DNA of 64,000 nt from Shewanella olleyana. GTDB lineage: Bacteria; Pseudomonadota; Gammaproteobacteria; Enterobacterales; Shewanellaceae. Position numbers and translations under genes: made by a program. The notes under the pieces were generated by a model, which made no database searches, had not been told where the DNA came from, and saw nothing but the letters and a program-made list of their open reading frames with translations. Every line of letters begins with the position of its first letter. The stretch's first letter is position 1. Below, piece after piece: positions 25,750 through 34,808 of the stretch. Where the stretch lies: NCBI RefSeq assembly GCF_023283825.1, contig NZ_JAKILD010000004.1:177843-241842 (forward strand). The letters are read 5' to 3'.

Positions 25750-28700
25750 ATGATTACACTCCAAATAGACGGCAAATTAGTGTCGGTTGATAGTGAAAGG
25801 AATCTTCTCCAAGCTGCACAGGAAGCAGGCATCATTATCCCTAGTTTATGCGATTCAAACTCAGCAGAAACGCCTCATAAACAGGACTGCAACCTCTGTG
25901 TTGTCGATATTAATAATAACGATGGCAGTTGCCGTAAAGCAAAAGCTTGTAAAACGCCCGTTGCTGAAAACATGCAAGTCACCACGCAAACCGCTGAGCT
26001 GAGCGAGCTGCGCCGCGAAGCGTTGACCCAAATCTTGTCTGATCATTTTGCTGACTGTGAAGCGCCCTGTCAGCAAGCCTGCCCTGCTGGTGTTGATATT
26101 CAAAGTTACCTGTTTCATATCGCCCAAGGTAATCACACAGAAGCAGTCAAAATTATCAAGCAAACCTTGCCACTGCCTTTATCTATTGGCCGTGTATGCC
26201 CTGCTTTTTGTGAAGCGGAGTGTCGCCGAGGTTTAGTGGATGAGCCTGTCGCTATCCGTCAGTTAAAGCGCCATGCAGCAGATCTTGATTTAGCTGATAA
26301 GCACAGCTACCAAATTGAACGCAAACCCGATACAGGCAAAAAAGTCGCCATCATCGGCAGTGGCCCAGCGGGGTTAAGTGCAGGTTATTTCTTATCAAAT
26401 CAAGGCCATGAAGTACGCATTATTGAATCCATGCCCCAAGCTGGTGGCTGGCTGCGTTATGGCATTCCTGAATACCGTTTACCTAAAGCAATCCTTGATA
26501 AAGAAATCGCCTTACTGACTGAAAATGGTCTTGAGATCCAAACTCAAACCCGCCTTGGTGAGGATGTGCATTTAAAGCAGCTAACCGATGAGTATGATGC
26601 TGTTTGTTTAGCCATTGGCGCACAAAAAGCCGTGGCCATGAATTATCCAGGTAGCGACTTAACAGGCTGTTACTTAGGCGTTGATTACTTACGTGATTAC
26701 CGCACTGAGCAGACCTTCACTATAGGTAAAAAAGTGGCGGTGATTGGTGGCGGTAATACTGCGATCGATTGTGCCCGCACTGCAGTACGCGCTGGCCATG
26801 ATGTCACCTTAATCTATCGCCGTACTCGTGATGCCATGCCAGCTGAGCCTTATGAAATCCACGAGGCTGAAGTTGAAGGGGTTAAGTTTCACTTTCTGAC
26901 TAACCCAGTTGAAAACATCAGCGATGAAAATGGTCAAGTCACAGCAATTAACTTAGCTAAAATGGCATTAGGCGAGCCTGACTCATCAGGTAGACGATCC
27001 CCTAAAGCGACTGGCGAAACCTTTATCGAAGCCTTTGATACTGTCATTGCCGCAGTATCACAAACCCCAGATATGAGCTTTTTAGAACACCCAGACAGTT
27101 ACTTAACCAGTGGTGAGATTGCCTTAAGCCGTTGGAATACCTTTATTGGTTGTGAACACACCATGTCAGCTGGGGTTGATAAACTATTTGTGATTGGTGA
27201 TTCGCGCACTGGCCCTGCCACTGCAGTTGCCGCCATTGGTGACGGTCGTAAAGCGGCGGTTGCCATTGATAAACTACTCAATCAAGGTTTGAGCTGTGAG
27301 CTAACACCACATCAGTTTAATGCCACTAAAGCCCCGAAAACAGCTTCACTAAGTACAGAGCTTTACCCAAGTACCAAGCCTGAAGCTCGCTACAAAATGG
27401 CTGAACTCACTGCCATTGAGCGCCAACTTAACTTTAATGAAGTGGAACAAGGTTTTGAACATAGTGAGGCAATGAAAGAAGCCGCTCGCTGTTTAGAGTG
27501 TGCCTGTCAGGCCAATACCGATTGTAAACTGCGAGACTACGCCACTGAATATCATGTGGATGCTAAAGCGCTCGATACCACCAGCATGCAACAATTTGCG
27601 GTGGACAAGACCAGTCCCTTTATTCAATTTGATGCTAACCGCTGCATCAGTTGTGGCAAGTGTGTCGATATTTGTGGCCAGCAAAGTGGCCATAATGCGA
27701 TTAGCTTTGAGAAAGACAGCTTTCAAGCACTGCCTACATCCAACAATTGCGGCCAACAAGAGCGCCAAGCACCAAGAGTAGGCTTTAATGCCACCATGGC
27801 AGACAGCGACTGTGTGCAGTGTGGTAACTGCGTGCAAGTGTGCCCCACTGGTGCATTAGTGGATGCCCGCGATAAACGCCAAGGCAGCAAGGAACAACTT
27901 GAAACCACGTCGACCATCTGTACTTATTGCGGCGTGGGTTGTCGAATTAACGTCAGTGTATCGCCATCGACAGGTAAAATTTGCCATGTAGAAGGCAGTA
28001 ACGATTCTGATGTCAACGAAGGCATGTTGTGCGTTAAAGGTCGATTTGGTTATGACTTTATTCAAAGTGAGCAGCGCCTTACCACGCCGCTGATTCGCAA
28101 AAATGGCGAGCTTATTCCATGTACCTGGGATGAAGCCATCGACACCATTGCAGATAAATTCGCTCAGGTAAAAGCCAATAAAGGCGGCGATGCCATTGCC
28201 ACCTTAGCGTCGGCAAAGGCAACCAACGAAGATAACTTTTTAATTCAAAAGTTTGTCCGTACTGTACTTGGCACAAATAACGTCGATCACTGTGCCCGTT
28301 TATGTCACGCCAGCACAGTATCAGCATTGCAGCAAAGTTTAGGTAGTGGCGCGATGACAGGGGATATTCCGGGCATTAAAGATTCTGATTTGATCTTCAT
28401 TTTAGGCTCTGACACCTGTAACGCGCATCCAATTATTGCCTCTAAAATCAAGCAAGCCATTCGTCATCATGGGGCACGTTTGATGGTTGCCGATCCTAAA
28501 CGAGTCTCAATTGCTGATGAAGCTGAATTATATGTGGCGCAAAAGCCTGGCTCAGATGTGGCACTTATCAATGCGATAATGGCAGAAATCATCCGCAATA
28601 ACTGGCACGACACAGATTACATTGCCAAGCACACCGAAGGCTTTGATGCAGTTATCTATACGTTAATGCAGCCTAAATATTCGTTAGAAAATGCCGCCAA

Positions 28701-30009
28701 AGTCTGTGGTATCAGCGCTGACAACATTGCCCAAATGGCTAAGTTAATCGGCACCGCAGACAAAACAGCGATTTACTATGCCATGGGGATAACCCAGCAT
28801 ACTTCTGGTCATGACAATGTTACTGCCATTTCTAACTTGCAAATGCTGTGTGGTAACTTAGGACAATCTGGCGCGGGTATTAACCCACTTCGCGGTCAAA
28901 GTAATGTGCAAGGCGCTTGTGATATGGGGGCGTTGCCTCAGTACTACACTGGCTATCAAAAAGTCGATAACCCAGAGGTGCAAGCTAAGTTTGAAAAGCA
29001 CTGGAATACCACACTGTCGCCAAACATTGGCTTAACCGCCACCGAAGTGATGCATGCCATCACACACGATGAAGTGGATGCCTTGTATGTCATGGGAGAA
29101 AATCCGGTTCTTAGCGATCCAGACCAAGCCCACGTGCTCGAAGCATTAGAGAAAATTCCATTTTTAGTGGTGCAAGATATCTTCTTAACTGAAACCGCTC
29201 AAATGGCTGATATTGTGCTACCTGCAGCTTCATTTGCAGAAAAACGTGGTCACTTCACCAATACTGAACGCCGTGTGCAGCGCCTGCAACCTGTGCTTAA
29301 TCCGCCTGGTGAAGCCGAGCAAGACTGGAAAATCATTCACGCTATCGCCAATAAAATGGGTGCTAATTGGCACTATGCTGACGAGCAGGCCATCACGAAT
29401 GAGATAAACCAAGTCACCCCGCAATACCAAGGTATCACTTGGGATAGACTCAATAATGATGAGCACGGAAAACCTAGCAAAGGCATTCAATGGCCATGTA
29501 GAAGTGAGCAAGATGCGGGAACTTCAGTATTACATCAAGCTGGTCCAATAAAAGGGAAAGGCTTATTTACCGCCGTTGAGCATCGCAGTCCAGCAGAAAC
29601 CACCGATGAAGAGTACCCACTGGTATTATCAACGGGGCGCTTATTAGAGCAATTCCATACCGGCACCTTGAGTCGTAAAACTCAAGGTTTAGATACGTTA
29701 GGCACACCAAGAGTGATGATGTCGGTATTTGATGCTGAGCAGCTAGGGGTGAACAATGGCGATAAGGTTAAGCTTGCCACTCGTCGCGGCGAAATTGAAA
29801 TCGCAGCCTTTGTCACTAAGCGCGCTCAAGCTGGGGTGTTGTTTTTACCATTCCATTTTGCTGAAGCTGCAGCCAATAAGCTCACTAATAACGCCATTGA
29901 TCCTGTGGCGAAAATCCCTGAATTTAAAGTGTGTGCTGTGAAAGCTGAGTTAGTCACTCACTTGAACAGCCCTAAAGAAGTGGATATTAATGAGCATGCA
30001 TTAGCTTAA
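25750..30009 (+). CDS. Single-chain fused formate dehydrogenase (GltD-like, ferredoxin and molybdopterin modules)
   Basis: A 1419-residue multi-domain protein. In order: a [2Fe-2S]-like N-terminus (MITLQIDGKLVSVDSE, Cys-rich), a GltD-type 4Fe-4S module (CEAPCQQACPAGVDI and GRVCPAFCEAECRRG), an FAD/NAD(P)-binding oxidoreductase (VAIIGSGPAGLSAGYF near 200; VIGGGNTAIDCARTA), two 4Fe-4S ferredoxin motifs (CISCGKCVDIC, CVQCGNCVQVCPTGAL) and a molybdopterin formate dehydrogenase domain from about 720 (ICTYCGVGC, DHCARLCHAST), with the C-terminal dinucleotide-binding domain. The active-site residue is Cys (in ARLCH), not selenocysteine. ATG 25750 was chosen because homology begins there and AGGG precedes it. 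Predicted to couple formate oxidation to NAD(P); direction and partner are inferred. Confidence 0.93.
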   Translation: MITLQIDGKLVSVDSERNLLQAAQEAGIIIPSLCDSNSAETPHKQDCNLCVVDINNNDGSCRKAKACKTPVAENMQVTTQTAELSELRREALTQILSDHFADCEAPCQQACPAGVDIQSYLFHIAQGNHTEAVKIIKQTLPLPLSIGRVCPAFCEAECRRGLVDEPVAIRQLKRHAADLDLADKHSYQIERKPDTGKKVAIIGSGPAGLSAGYFLSNQGHEVRIIESMPQAGGWLRYGIPEYRLPKAILDKEIALLTENGLEIQTQTRLGEDVHLKQLTDEYDAVCLAIGAQKAVAMNYPGSDLTGCYLGVDYLRDYRTEQTFTIGKKVAVIGGGNTAIDCARTAVRAGHDVTLIYRRTRDAMPAEPYEIHEAEVEGVKFHFLTNPVENISDENGQVTAINLAKMALGEPDSSGRRSPKATGETFIEAFDTVIAAVSQTPDMSFLEHPDSYLTSGEIALSRWNTFIGCEHTMSAGVDKLFVIGDSRTGPATAVAAIGDGRKAAVAIDKLLNQGLSCELTPHQFNATKAPKTASLSTELYPSTKPEARYKMAELTAIERQLNFNEVEQGFEHSEAMKEAARCLECACQANTDCKLRDYATEYHVDAKALDTTSMQQFAVDKTSPFIQFDANRCISCGKCVDICGQQSGHNAISFEKDSFQALPTSNNCGQQERQAPRVGFNATMADSDCVQCGNCVQVCPTGALVDARDKRQGSKEQLETTSTICTYCGVGCRINVSVSPSTGKICHVEGSNDSDVNEGMLCVKGRFGYDFIQSEQRLTTPLIRKNGELIPCTWDEAIDTIADKFAQVKANKGGDAIATLASAKATNEDNFLIQKFVRTVLGTNNVDHCARLCHASTVSALQQSLGSGAMTGDIPGIKDSDLIFILGSDTCNAHPIIASKIKQAIRHHGARLMVADPKRVSIADEAELYVAQKPGSDVALINAIMAEIIRNNWHDTDYIAKHTEGFDAVIYTLMQPKYSLENAAKVCGISADNIAQMAKLIGTADKTAIYYAMGITQHTSGHDNVTAISNLQMLCGNLGQSGAGINPLRGQSNVQGACDMGALPQYYTGYQKVDNPEVQAKFEKHWNTTLSPNIGLTATEVMHAITHDEVDALYVMGENPVLSDPDQAHVLEALEKIPFLVVQDIFLTETAQMADIVLPAASFAEKRGHFTNTERRVQRLQPVLNPPGEAEQDWKIIHAIANKMGANWHYADEQAITNEINQVTPQYQGITWDRLNNDEHGKPSKGIQWPCRSEQDAGTSVLHQAGPIKGKGLFTAVEHRSPAETTDEEYPLVLSTGRLLEQFHTGTLSRKTQGLDTLGTPRVMMSVFDAEQLGVNNGDKVKLATRRGEIEIAAFVTKRAQAGVLFLPFHFAEAAANKLTNNAIDPVAKIPEFKVCAVKAELVTHLNSPKEVDINEHALA

Positions 30010-30038
30010 CCATAAGAGGTGTTGGCTTAATCAGCACA

Positions 30039-30065
30039 AAAAAGGCAGCTATTAGCTGCCTTTTT
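30039..30065. terminator. Bidirectional terminator between formate dehydrogenase and chrA
   Basis: A 12-bp stem AAAAAGGCAGCT / AGCTGCCTTTTT, loop ATT, with runs on both sides. Confidence 0.92.
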
Positions 30066-30093
30066 AATGTCACTGTGAAATAAAATCGAGCGT

Positions 30094-31245
30094 CTAGAAC
30101 AAGCTAATCAGCGCACCTGTTAACGCAAAACCTAATACTAATAACACAATATTAGGTTTAGCAATTTTAAGCACAGCAAAGCCGATTAACACTAACGCCA
30201 TATCAATGGGTTCAACCACTGCTGAGGTAAATACTGGGCTATAAAGTGCAGCTAACAGTAAGCCAACTACAGCGGCATTCACGCCAGCTATCGCACCTGA
30301 AATCGCCGGTCTTTCACTAATTGCATGCCAGCTTTTAAGTCCCACCAGCATCAATAAAAAACCAGGAATGAAGATAGCAAGTGTTGCAACTATAGCGCCT
30401 AGAATCGGTTGTTCTAACCACAAGTCAGCCCCTAAGAATGTTGCTAGGGTGAACATAGGACCGGGCACAGCTTGGGCTAACGCATAACCCGTTAAGAAGC
30501 GATCAGAATCCACTAACTCGCCAACATTAGCCTCAAGTAACGGCAGGACCACATGGCCGCCACCAAAGACCAAACTGCCCACTTGATAGAACTGAGCAAA
30601 AACTTGACCTAATGTGCCGGTTTGATTAATCAAATAAAAACTGCTGAGTAGCCCAAGAATAAACACCGCAAGCCAACCAAAATTAAGCTTAATCGGAGTA
30701 TTTTCAGGGGTAATATTTTCCCCTTTAGTGAGCACAACAAAGCCGATAATAGCAGCAATTAGTAACACCACAATTTGGGTTAATAGTGAAGGGAATAACA
30801 TGATACTGGCTGCTGTTGCCACCATTAATGTCCGCGCAGTTTTTCGTTGGCAGAATTGGCTAAACATACCTAGGGTCGCATCAGCAACCACCACTACAGC
30901 TAATAATTTGAGCCCATGAATGACGCCACCGACGGCAGAAGTTTCAAGCCAGTGTGCGCTGGTCACGGCTAAAAGAAACAGCAATACAAAGGAAGGTAAG
31001 GTAAAGCCAACAAATGCAGCAATTGCGCCTAATAAGCCTCCACGGTGATAACCAATGGCAAACCCCACTTGGCTTGAACCTGGGCCAGGCATAAATTGGC
31101 TTAAAGCCACTAAACTGCCGTAACGCTTGTCATCAAGCCAATTCAGCTCATTGACAAAAGTCTGTCTAAAGTAACCAATATGGGCAGCTGGGCCACCAAA
31201 ACTGATAAAGCCTAATGCTAAAAAGCGGGTAAAAATTTGCCACAT
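30094..31245 (-). CDS. chrA: Chromate efflux transporter ChrA
   Basis: A 383-residue inner-membrane protein of the CHR family with two homologous halves, each beginning with the family motif: FGGPAAHIGYFRQTFV near residue 16 and VFGGGHVVLPLLEANVG in the second half. The PGPGSSQVGFAIGYHRGGLLG and AVPGPMFTLATFLG segments are typical. Exports chromate using the membrane potential. I start at ATG 31245, because the codon six bases upstream is only a TTG. It stands alone with its regulator unknown. The upstream region carries the 12-bp tandem repeats at 31307-31374. Confidence 0.93.
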   Translation of the reverse strand: MWQIFTRFLALGFISFGGPAAHIGYFRQTFVNELNWLDDKRYGSLVALSQFMPGPGSSQVGFAIGYHRGGLLGAIAAFVGFTLPSFVLLFLLAVTSAHWLETSAVGGVIHGLKLLAVVVVADATLGMFSQFCQRKTARTLMVATAASIMLFPSLLTQIVVLLIAAIIGFVVLTKGENITPENTPIKLNFGWLAVFILGLLSSFYLINQTGTLGQVFAQFYQVGSLVFGGGHVVLPLLEANVGELVDSDRFLTGYALAQAVPGPMFTLATFLGADLWLEQPILGAIVATLAIFIPGFLLMLVGLKSWHAISERPAISGAIAGVNAAVVGLLLAALYSPVFTSAVVEPIDMALVLIGFAVLKIAKPNIVLLVLGFALTGALISLF

Positions 31246-31306
31246 AATCAACCTATTTCCAATTCCTTTTACAAAAGGGCAGTACTCAAAACTATAGCGC
31301 TCAATT

Positions 31307-31374
31307 CAATGCTCAAACCAATGCTCGAACCAATGCTCGAACCAATGCTCGAACCAATGCTCGAACCAATGCTG
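31307..31374. repeat. 12-bp tandem repeat upstream of chrA
   Basis: About 5.7 copies of CAATGCTCGAAC (first copy CAATGCTCAAAC, last copy partial) lie between the MarR-type gene and the chrA start, 60-130 bp upstream of chrA. Perfect central copies point to recent expansion. Confidence 0.92.
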
Positions 31375-31447
31375 AGATTGATGGGCTATGTTAGCTTTTG
31401 AGTATATGACAAATTAATTTAACTTTTATGACAAGTTGTAAATTAGC

Positions 31448-31885
31448 TTATCCTTGTAGATGCTTTAAGGCATTTTCACTTAACAGCTTTAATTGGCGTA
31501 GCTCTTCACTGTCACCACCAACCTTACAACGTATTAATTCAGGCACTTTCTTAGCTTGTTCATGTAACGCCTTACCTTCATCAGTGAGATGCAATACTCT
31601 CACGCGCTCGTCATCTTTATTGCGATCGCGTATCACTAAGCCTTTGGTTTCTAGGCGCTTGAGTAACGGGGTTAATGTACCAGAATCTAAATGCAATTTT
31701 TCACCCAAGATTTTGACGCTAATACCCGACTCTTTCCAAAGTACCATCATGACTAAATACTGTGGATAGGTTAACGACAGCTCATCCAAGAGAGGACGAT
31801 AAGCGCGAATAAGCGCATTAGTGGCACTATACATGGCAAAACAAACTTGGTTCTCTAGTGCTAAGGGATCAAAACCCTGACTCAT
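31448..31885 (-). CDS. MarR-family regulator, OhrR-like
   Basis: A 145-residue winged-helix regulator. LENQVCFAMYSATNALIRAYR near residue 12 carries the conserved peroxide-sensing Cys of OhrR proteins, and LSLTYPQYLVMMVLW and LHLDSGTLTPLLKRLETKGLVIRDRN form the DNA-binding part. OhrR proteins repress ohr peroxidase until their Cys is oxidised; no ohr gene is in view, so the target may lie elsewhere. ATG 31885 is favoured, since AAGGAG lies 6 bases before it. It is followed by the chrA promoter region but probably transcribed separately. Confidence 0.88.
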   Translation of the reverse strand: MSQGFDPLALENQVCFAMYSATNALIRAYRPLLDELSLTYPQYLVMMVLWKESGISVKILGEKLHLDSGTLTPLLKRLETKGLVIRDRNKDDERVRVLHLTDEGKALHEQAKKVPELIRCKVGGDSEELRQLKLLSENALKHLQG

Positions 31886-32128
31886 GATCACTCCTTAATT
31901 TTAAAGTTTTTGCGGACTTAAAAAGTATTAAAGGCTTTAAAAAGCGTTCACTCATCTTAGCATATTTTGATTGCGCACAAGCTATTACGTTTAAGCAGTT
32001 AATGACTATTTTTGATTAAGGGGTTTTGCTTAAGAGTTTTTTGCTTAAGAATTTTATACTCAAGCCGATAAAGGTCTAAGCTATCTACATGTCGTATTGA
32101 ATAGCCATAATTTAATAAGTGAGCACTC

Positions 32129-32320
32129 ATGTCTTTATCTATTAACTCTCCTTCATCAATGCCAACTAATATCGATTCAGGCAGTAGTTTAAAAGTCGCT
32201 GTTATGGCTAAAAATCAGCAGAAGGTGGAAGGTCAAATGGCAATGCAGCTAATTGAAGCCGCTCAGCCTCAACCGCAACCTGTTGGAAATGCAGGTCATA
32301 TCATAAGTACTAAAGCCTAG
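32129..32320 (+). CDS. YjfB-like putative motility-associated small protein
   Basis: 63 residues. The middle AVMAKNQQKVEGQMAMQLIEAAQ and the C-terminal PVGNAGHIISTKA resemble the small YjfB / 'putative motility protein' family, which ends in a GN-G--(I/V)N motif. The function is unknown. ATG has moderate upstream purines. It stands alone between regulator and lysozyme-inhibitor gene. Assigned by short motifs only. Confidence 0.65.
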   Translation: MSLSINSPSSMPTNIDSGSSLKVAVMAKNQQKVEGQMAMQLIEAAQPQPQPVGNAGHIISTKA

Positions 32321-32406
32321 ATTTAATATCGAAAGTTAGCGTTTAAAAACTGTACTAAGTAAATCTGAATACGCTATGATTTGTTCTATAAGAGATTTAG
32401 AACAGG

Positions 32407-33063
32407 ATGTTGATAATTATGCGTATTCAGGCTTCGCTATTCACCACACTCACTATTTCTAGTGCGTTTTTTGCAGTTTCATCTTTTGCCACCACTCCTG
32501 CCACTAACACCGTGCCTCCGGCTTACGATTGCAACAAAGCCCAAGGACAAGTCGAATTATTGATTTGTGAAGACAGCCAATTGGCTAAGCTTGATGTGCA
32601 ATTGTCTGACACTTACACGAAAGCCCTGAATCAAATAGGTAGCGACGAAATTCCGACGTTTAAAGCATTTCAAAGAGGTTGGATTAAAGGGCGAGATGAT
32701 TGTTGGAAAGCTGCAGGTATCAAACAGTGTGTGCAGTCTTCTTATGAAACACGTTTGACTGAATTACAAATTGCCGCTGGTGAATTTGAAGTTCCTGAGC
32801 CGATTCAATATAAATGTGGTTCAGATGCTAACGGTACCCTGACTAAAATTACCGCTTACTTTTACAATGAAACAGCCATACCAGCAGCTATGCTGACCAT
32901 AACGCCGACCTCAAATTACATTAAAGCCACTAACTTAGCGCTATTAACCCGCTCTGCATCAGGTGCTAAATACCAAGGACAAAACTTCAGTTTTTGGACT
33001 CATCAAGGTGAGGCTACTTTTAGCCAATTCGAACAAGCTGATTTAAATTGCCAAACACAATAA
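32407..33063 (+). CDS. Predicted lysozyme inhibitor, LprI-MliC fusion
   Basis: A 218-residue periplasmic protein. The signal peptide ends near SSFATT. Residues about 40-125 form a DUF1311/LprI-type domain with the CNKAQGQVELLIC and KGRDDCWK--GIKQCV cysteine pattern. Residues about 132-215 read as an MliC/PliC C-type lysozyme inhibitor domain (YKCG, ATNLALLTRSASGAKYQGQNFSFWTHQGEATF, the SxSGAxY and FWxxGxxA motifs). Fused domains suggest protection of the wall against host or rival lysozymes. ATG 32407 and ATG 32419 are both possible starts. Confidence 0.85.
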   Translation: MLIIMRIQASLFTTLTISSAFFAVSSFATTPATNTVPPAYDCNKAQGQVELLICEDSQLAKLDVQLSDTYTKALNQIGSDEIPTFKAFQRGWIKGRDDCWKAAGIKQCVQSSYETRLTELQIAAGEFEVPEPIQYKCGSDANGTLTKITAYFYNETAIPAAMLTITPTSNYIKATNLALLTRSASGAKYQGQNFSFWTHQGEATFSQFEQADLNCQTQ

Positions 33064-33097
33064 ATTAAGCCTTAATTTAAGCCTAGCTTTAAACAAA

Positions 33098-33124
33098 AAA
33101 ACCATGCCCTTAAGACATGGTTTT
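33098..33124. terminator. Bidirectional terminator
   Basis: A stem AAAACCATG / CATGGTTTT, loop of 9 bases, between the lysozyme-inhibitor gene and the convergent glycine-zipper gene. Confidence 0.82.
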
Positions 33125-33157
33125 AATCGGTTCAAACCTAACTTGTTTAAAACATAC

Positions 33158-33544
33158 TTAGTTTAAAATGGTATAGCCACGGTGAGCCATGCAATTACGA
33201 ACAACGGTTTCTTTTTCGGCTTCATAATTAGCTTCATTAGCTCTTCTATCACGCGCGCCACCTAACAACCCCGATACCACGCCAACACCAGCACCAACCT
33301 TAGCGCCGTCAGATCCTGAACCACCAGCGATAGCGGTACCAGCTGCGCCAACAGCTGCGCCTTTAGCTGCACTACTCAAAACACCACGTGAGCTATTGTT
33401 TTTCTGCACTTGGTGCGACATTTCTATGCACTGATGTTCGTCATAAACAAAATCTTTATCATTAACGCCAGTTTTATCATAAATGATATTTGCGCTAGCT
33501 GAGAAAGTTAAAAAAGTCAGTGAAATCAGTAATAATTTTTTCAT
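33158..33544 (-). CDS. Glycine-zipper exported protein
   Basis: 128 residues with a signal peptide (ending SASA-NI). The central stretch AAKGAAVGAAGTAIAGGSGSDGAKVGAGVGVVSGLLGGARDRR is a glycine-zipper membrane-associated domain (residues about 60-98), and Cys residues lie on both sides. Related proteins insert into or span the outer envelope, but the role is not known. It is a single gene flanked by terminators on both sides. Confidence 0.82.
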   Translation of the reverse strand: MKKLLLISLTFLTFSASANIIYDKTGVNDKDFVYDEHQCIEMSHQVQKNNSSRGVLSSAAKGAAVGAAGTAIAGGSGSDGAKVGAGVGVVSGLLGGARDRRANEANYEAEKETVVRNCMAHRGYTILN

Positions 33545-33711
33545 GTGCGTGCCTTAAACTTGAGAAAACTTATCTGCATTATTTCGCTTATTTAAGATTT
33601 CGCTTATTACAGCCTCTTAATGCAATTAACAAACATATCCTAGCAAAAGCTTAGTGTAAAAATGGAATATCGTTATTCACCGATGGAATAATGCTATCGA
33701 TTAGGCACAAA

Positions 33712-33734
33712 AAAGCAGCGATATACGCTGCTTT
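33712..33734. terminator. Terminator hairpin
   Basis: A stem AAAGCAGCG / CGCTGCTTT, loop ATATA, after the DUF3581 gene on the minus strand. Confidence 0.82.
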
Positions 33735-33786
33735 CTTTATAGATTTTAGCAAAAACTTACAAGTACAGACTTTAAAAGCAAATGAA

Positions 33787-34491
33787 TTAGCTTAATTTAC
33801 TGCTTTCGTATGTATGACACATTTGCTGGGCTTGTTCTTCGTTGTATTCACGCAAACCACTTAATACTAATGTTTTAACCCCAGTACCAATAACCTTACC
33901 CTCACTCTTTAACTCGAACTGCAGCGTTACATCACCGCGCTTACCGTTAATGTCCATATGCTGTTCAACGAGATCTAAACTCATTTCAGTGAAGTCAAAA
34001 CTATCAAGATGAAACGACATACTTTCATAGATAACCAATGGTCTCATTGGGTTAATCATCACGTTGTATTGCTTCATCATTGGCACTAATACGTGAATAA
34101 AGTTAAGCCCTGAAAAAGCCACATAACTTTTAATAAATGCGGCGGTTTGTATATCGCACTGGCATACTTCACCTTGACGCTCGATATGTAAATACTCTTT
34201 ACCTTTGGTATCACAAATACTGAAGTTCTCACCCGCTTGGTTATCAAGGTTTAACTCAATACCATCGCCCACCATGCCAGCAAATTTAAACTGCATGTTT
34301 TGACTCAAACCGAACTCAGTTAACACTAAGGCAAATAACAAATCACCTGGAACACAAAAACGTTTAGCGCCGACATTATGGATAGGGTTGAAGTCTTCTG
34401 CGACAAGCTTTGCAAAATCACTTGCTTGCTGGGCTGAAATAAACACGCTTTGATCTTGCTTGGCATAATACGGTGACAAAAACATATACAT
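33787..34491 (-). CDS. DUF3581 family protein (hotdog-like)
   Basis: 234 residues of a family I recognise as DUF3581 from Shewanella/Vibrio. 'FAKLVAEDFNPIHN' and 'RFCVPGDLLFALVL' strongly resemble the active-site segment of MaoC/hotdog-fold hydratases (D-NPIH, then a PG turn), and the second half (MSFHLDSFDFTEMSLDL) may be a second hotdog. Function unproven. The start could be ATG 34491 or 34485. It is single and divergent from the TonB receptor gene. Confidence 0.8.
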   Translation of the reverse strand: MYMFLSPYYAKQDQSVFISAQQASDFAKLVAEDFNPIHNVGAKRFCVPGDLLFALVLTEFGLSQNMQFKFAGMVGDGIELNLDNQAGENFSICDTKGKEYLHIERQGEVCQCDIQTAAFIKSYVAFSGLNFIHVLVPMMKQYNVMINPMRPLVIYESMSFHLDSFDFTEMSLDLVEQHMDINGKRGDVTLQFELKSEGKVIGTGVKTLVLSGLREYNEEQAQQMCHTYESSKLS

Positions 34492-34808
34492 CCATTCTTA
34501 TTTTCGTGAAAGAAATCCCTCTCTCATCGAGCTGGGCTTTTTTATTTGTACCGAGTGTACTAGAAAAAACCTAAAACACTCAGCCGATGACTCATTTAAA
34601 AAACGAAACTCTAATCATGAACACATATACAAGGTGTGATCTAGAGCTCACCTATGTTAATTCAAACCACAAAAGCGGCGCAATTGTTAATGATAACCAA
34701 GTAAATGTTGATTTTAAGGTTTACTTCGGTAAAATCCACGACAATCAAGATACAAATAAAAACAATTACCATTTGCATTTTATTTACAAGTCGTCTTTGG
34801 AGAACAGC
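34492..34808. other. Divergent upstream region of the TonB-receptor gene
   Basis: 317 bp shared with the divergent DUF3581 gene. The frame that would extend the receptor back to 34587 has no signal peptide and looks non-coding. A Fur-box-like AT-rich stretch lies at 34757-34781 (contains AACAATTACCATTTGCAT), about 30-50 bp before the receptor ATG. The match is partial. Confidence 0.5.
34757..34781. promoter_or_regulatory. Possible Fur box upstream of the FecA-like receptor
   Basis: A partial match to a (T/A)GATAAT-type Fur operator in the inverted orientation (TGCAAATGGTAATTG): 9 of 14 positions fit the 7-1-7 model. Expected if the receptor is iron-repressed, but weak on its own. Confidence 0.3.

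Noticed and set aside
25750..30009. Selenocysteine in the formate dehydrogenase
   Set aside because: The frame has no internal TGA; the active-site position is a normal Cys codon.
34587..34808. 74-codon N-terminal extension of the TonB receptor
   Set aside because: It would put charged sequence before the signal peptide; ATG 34809 has a ribosome site and starts the signal peptide.
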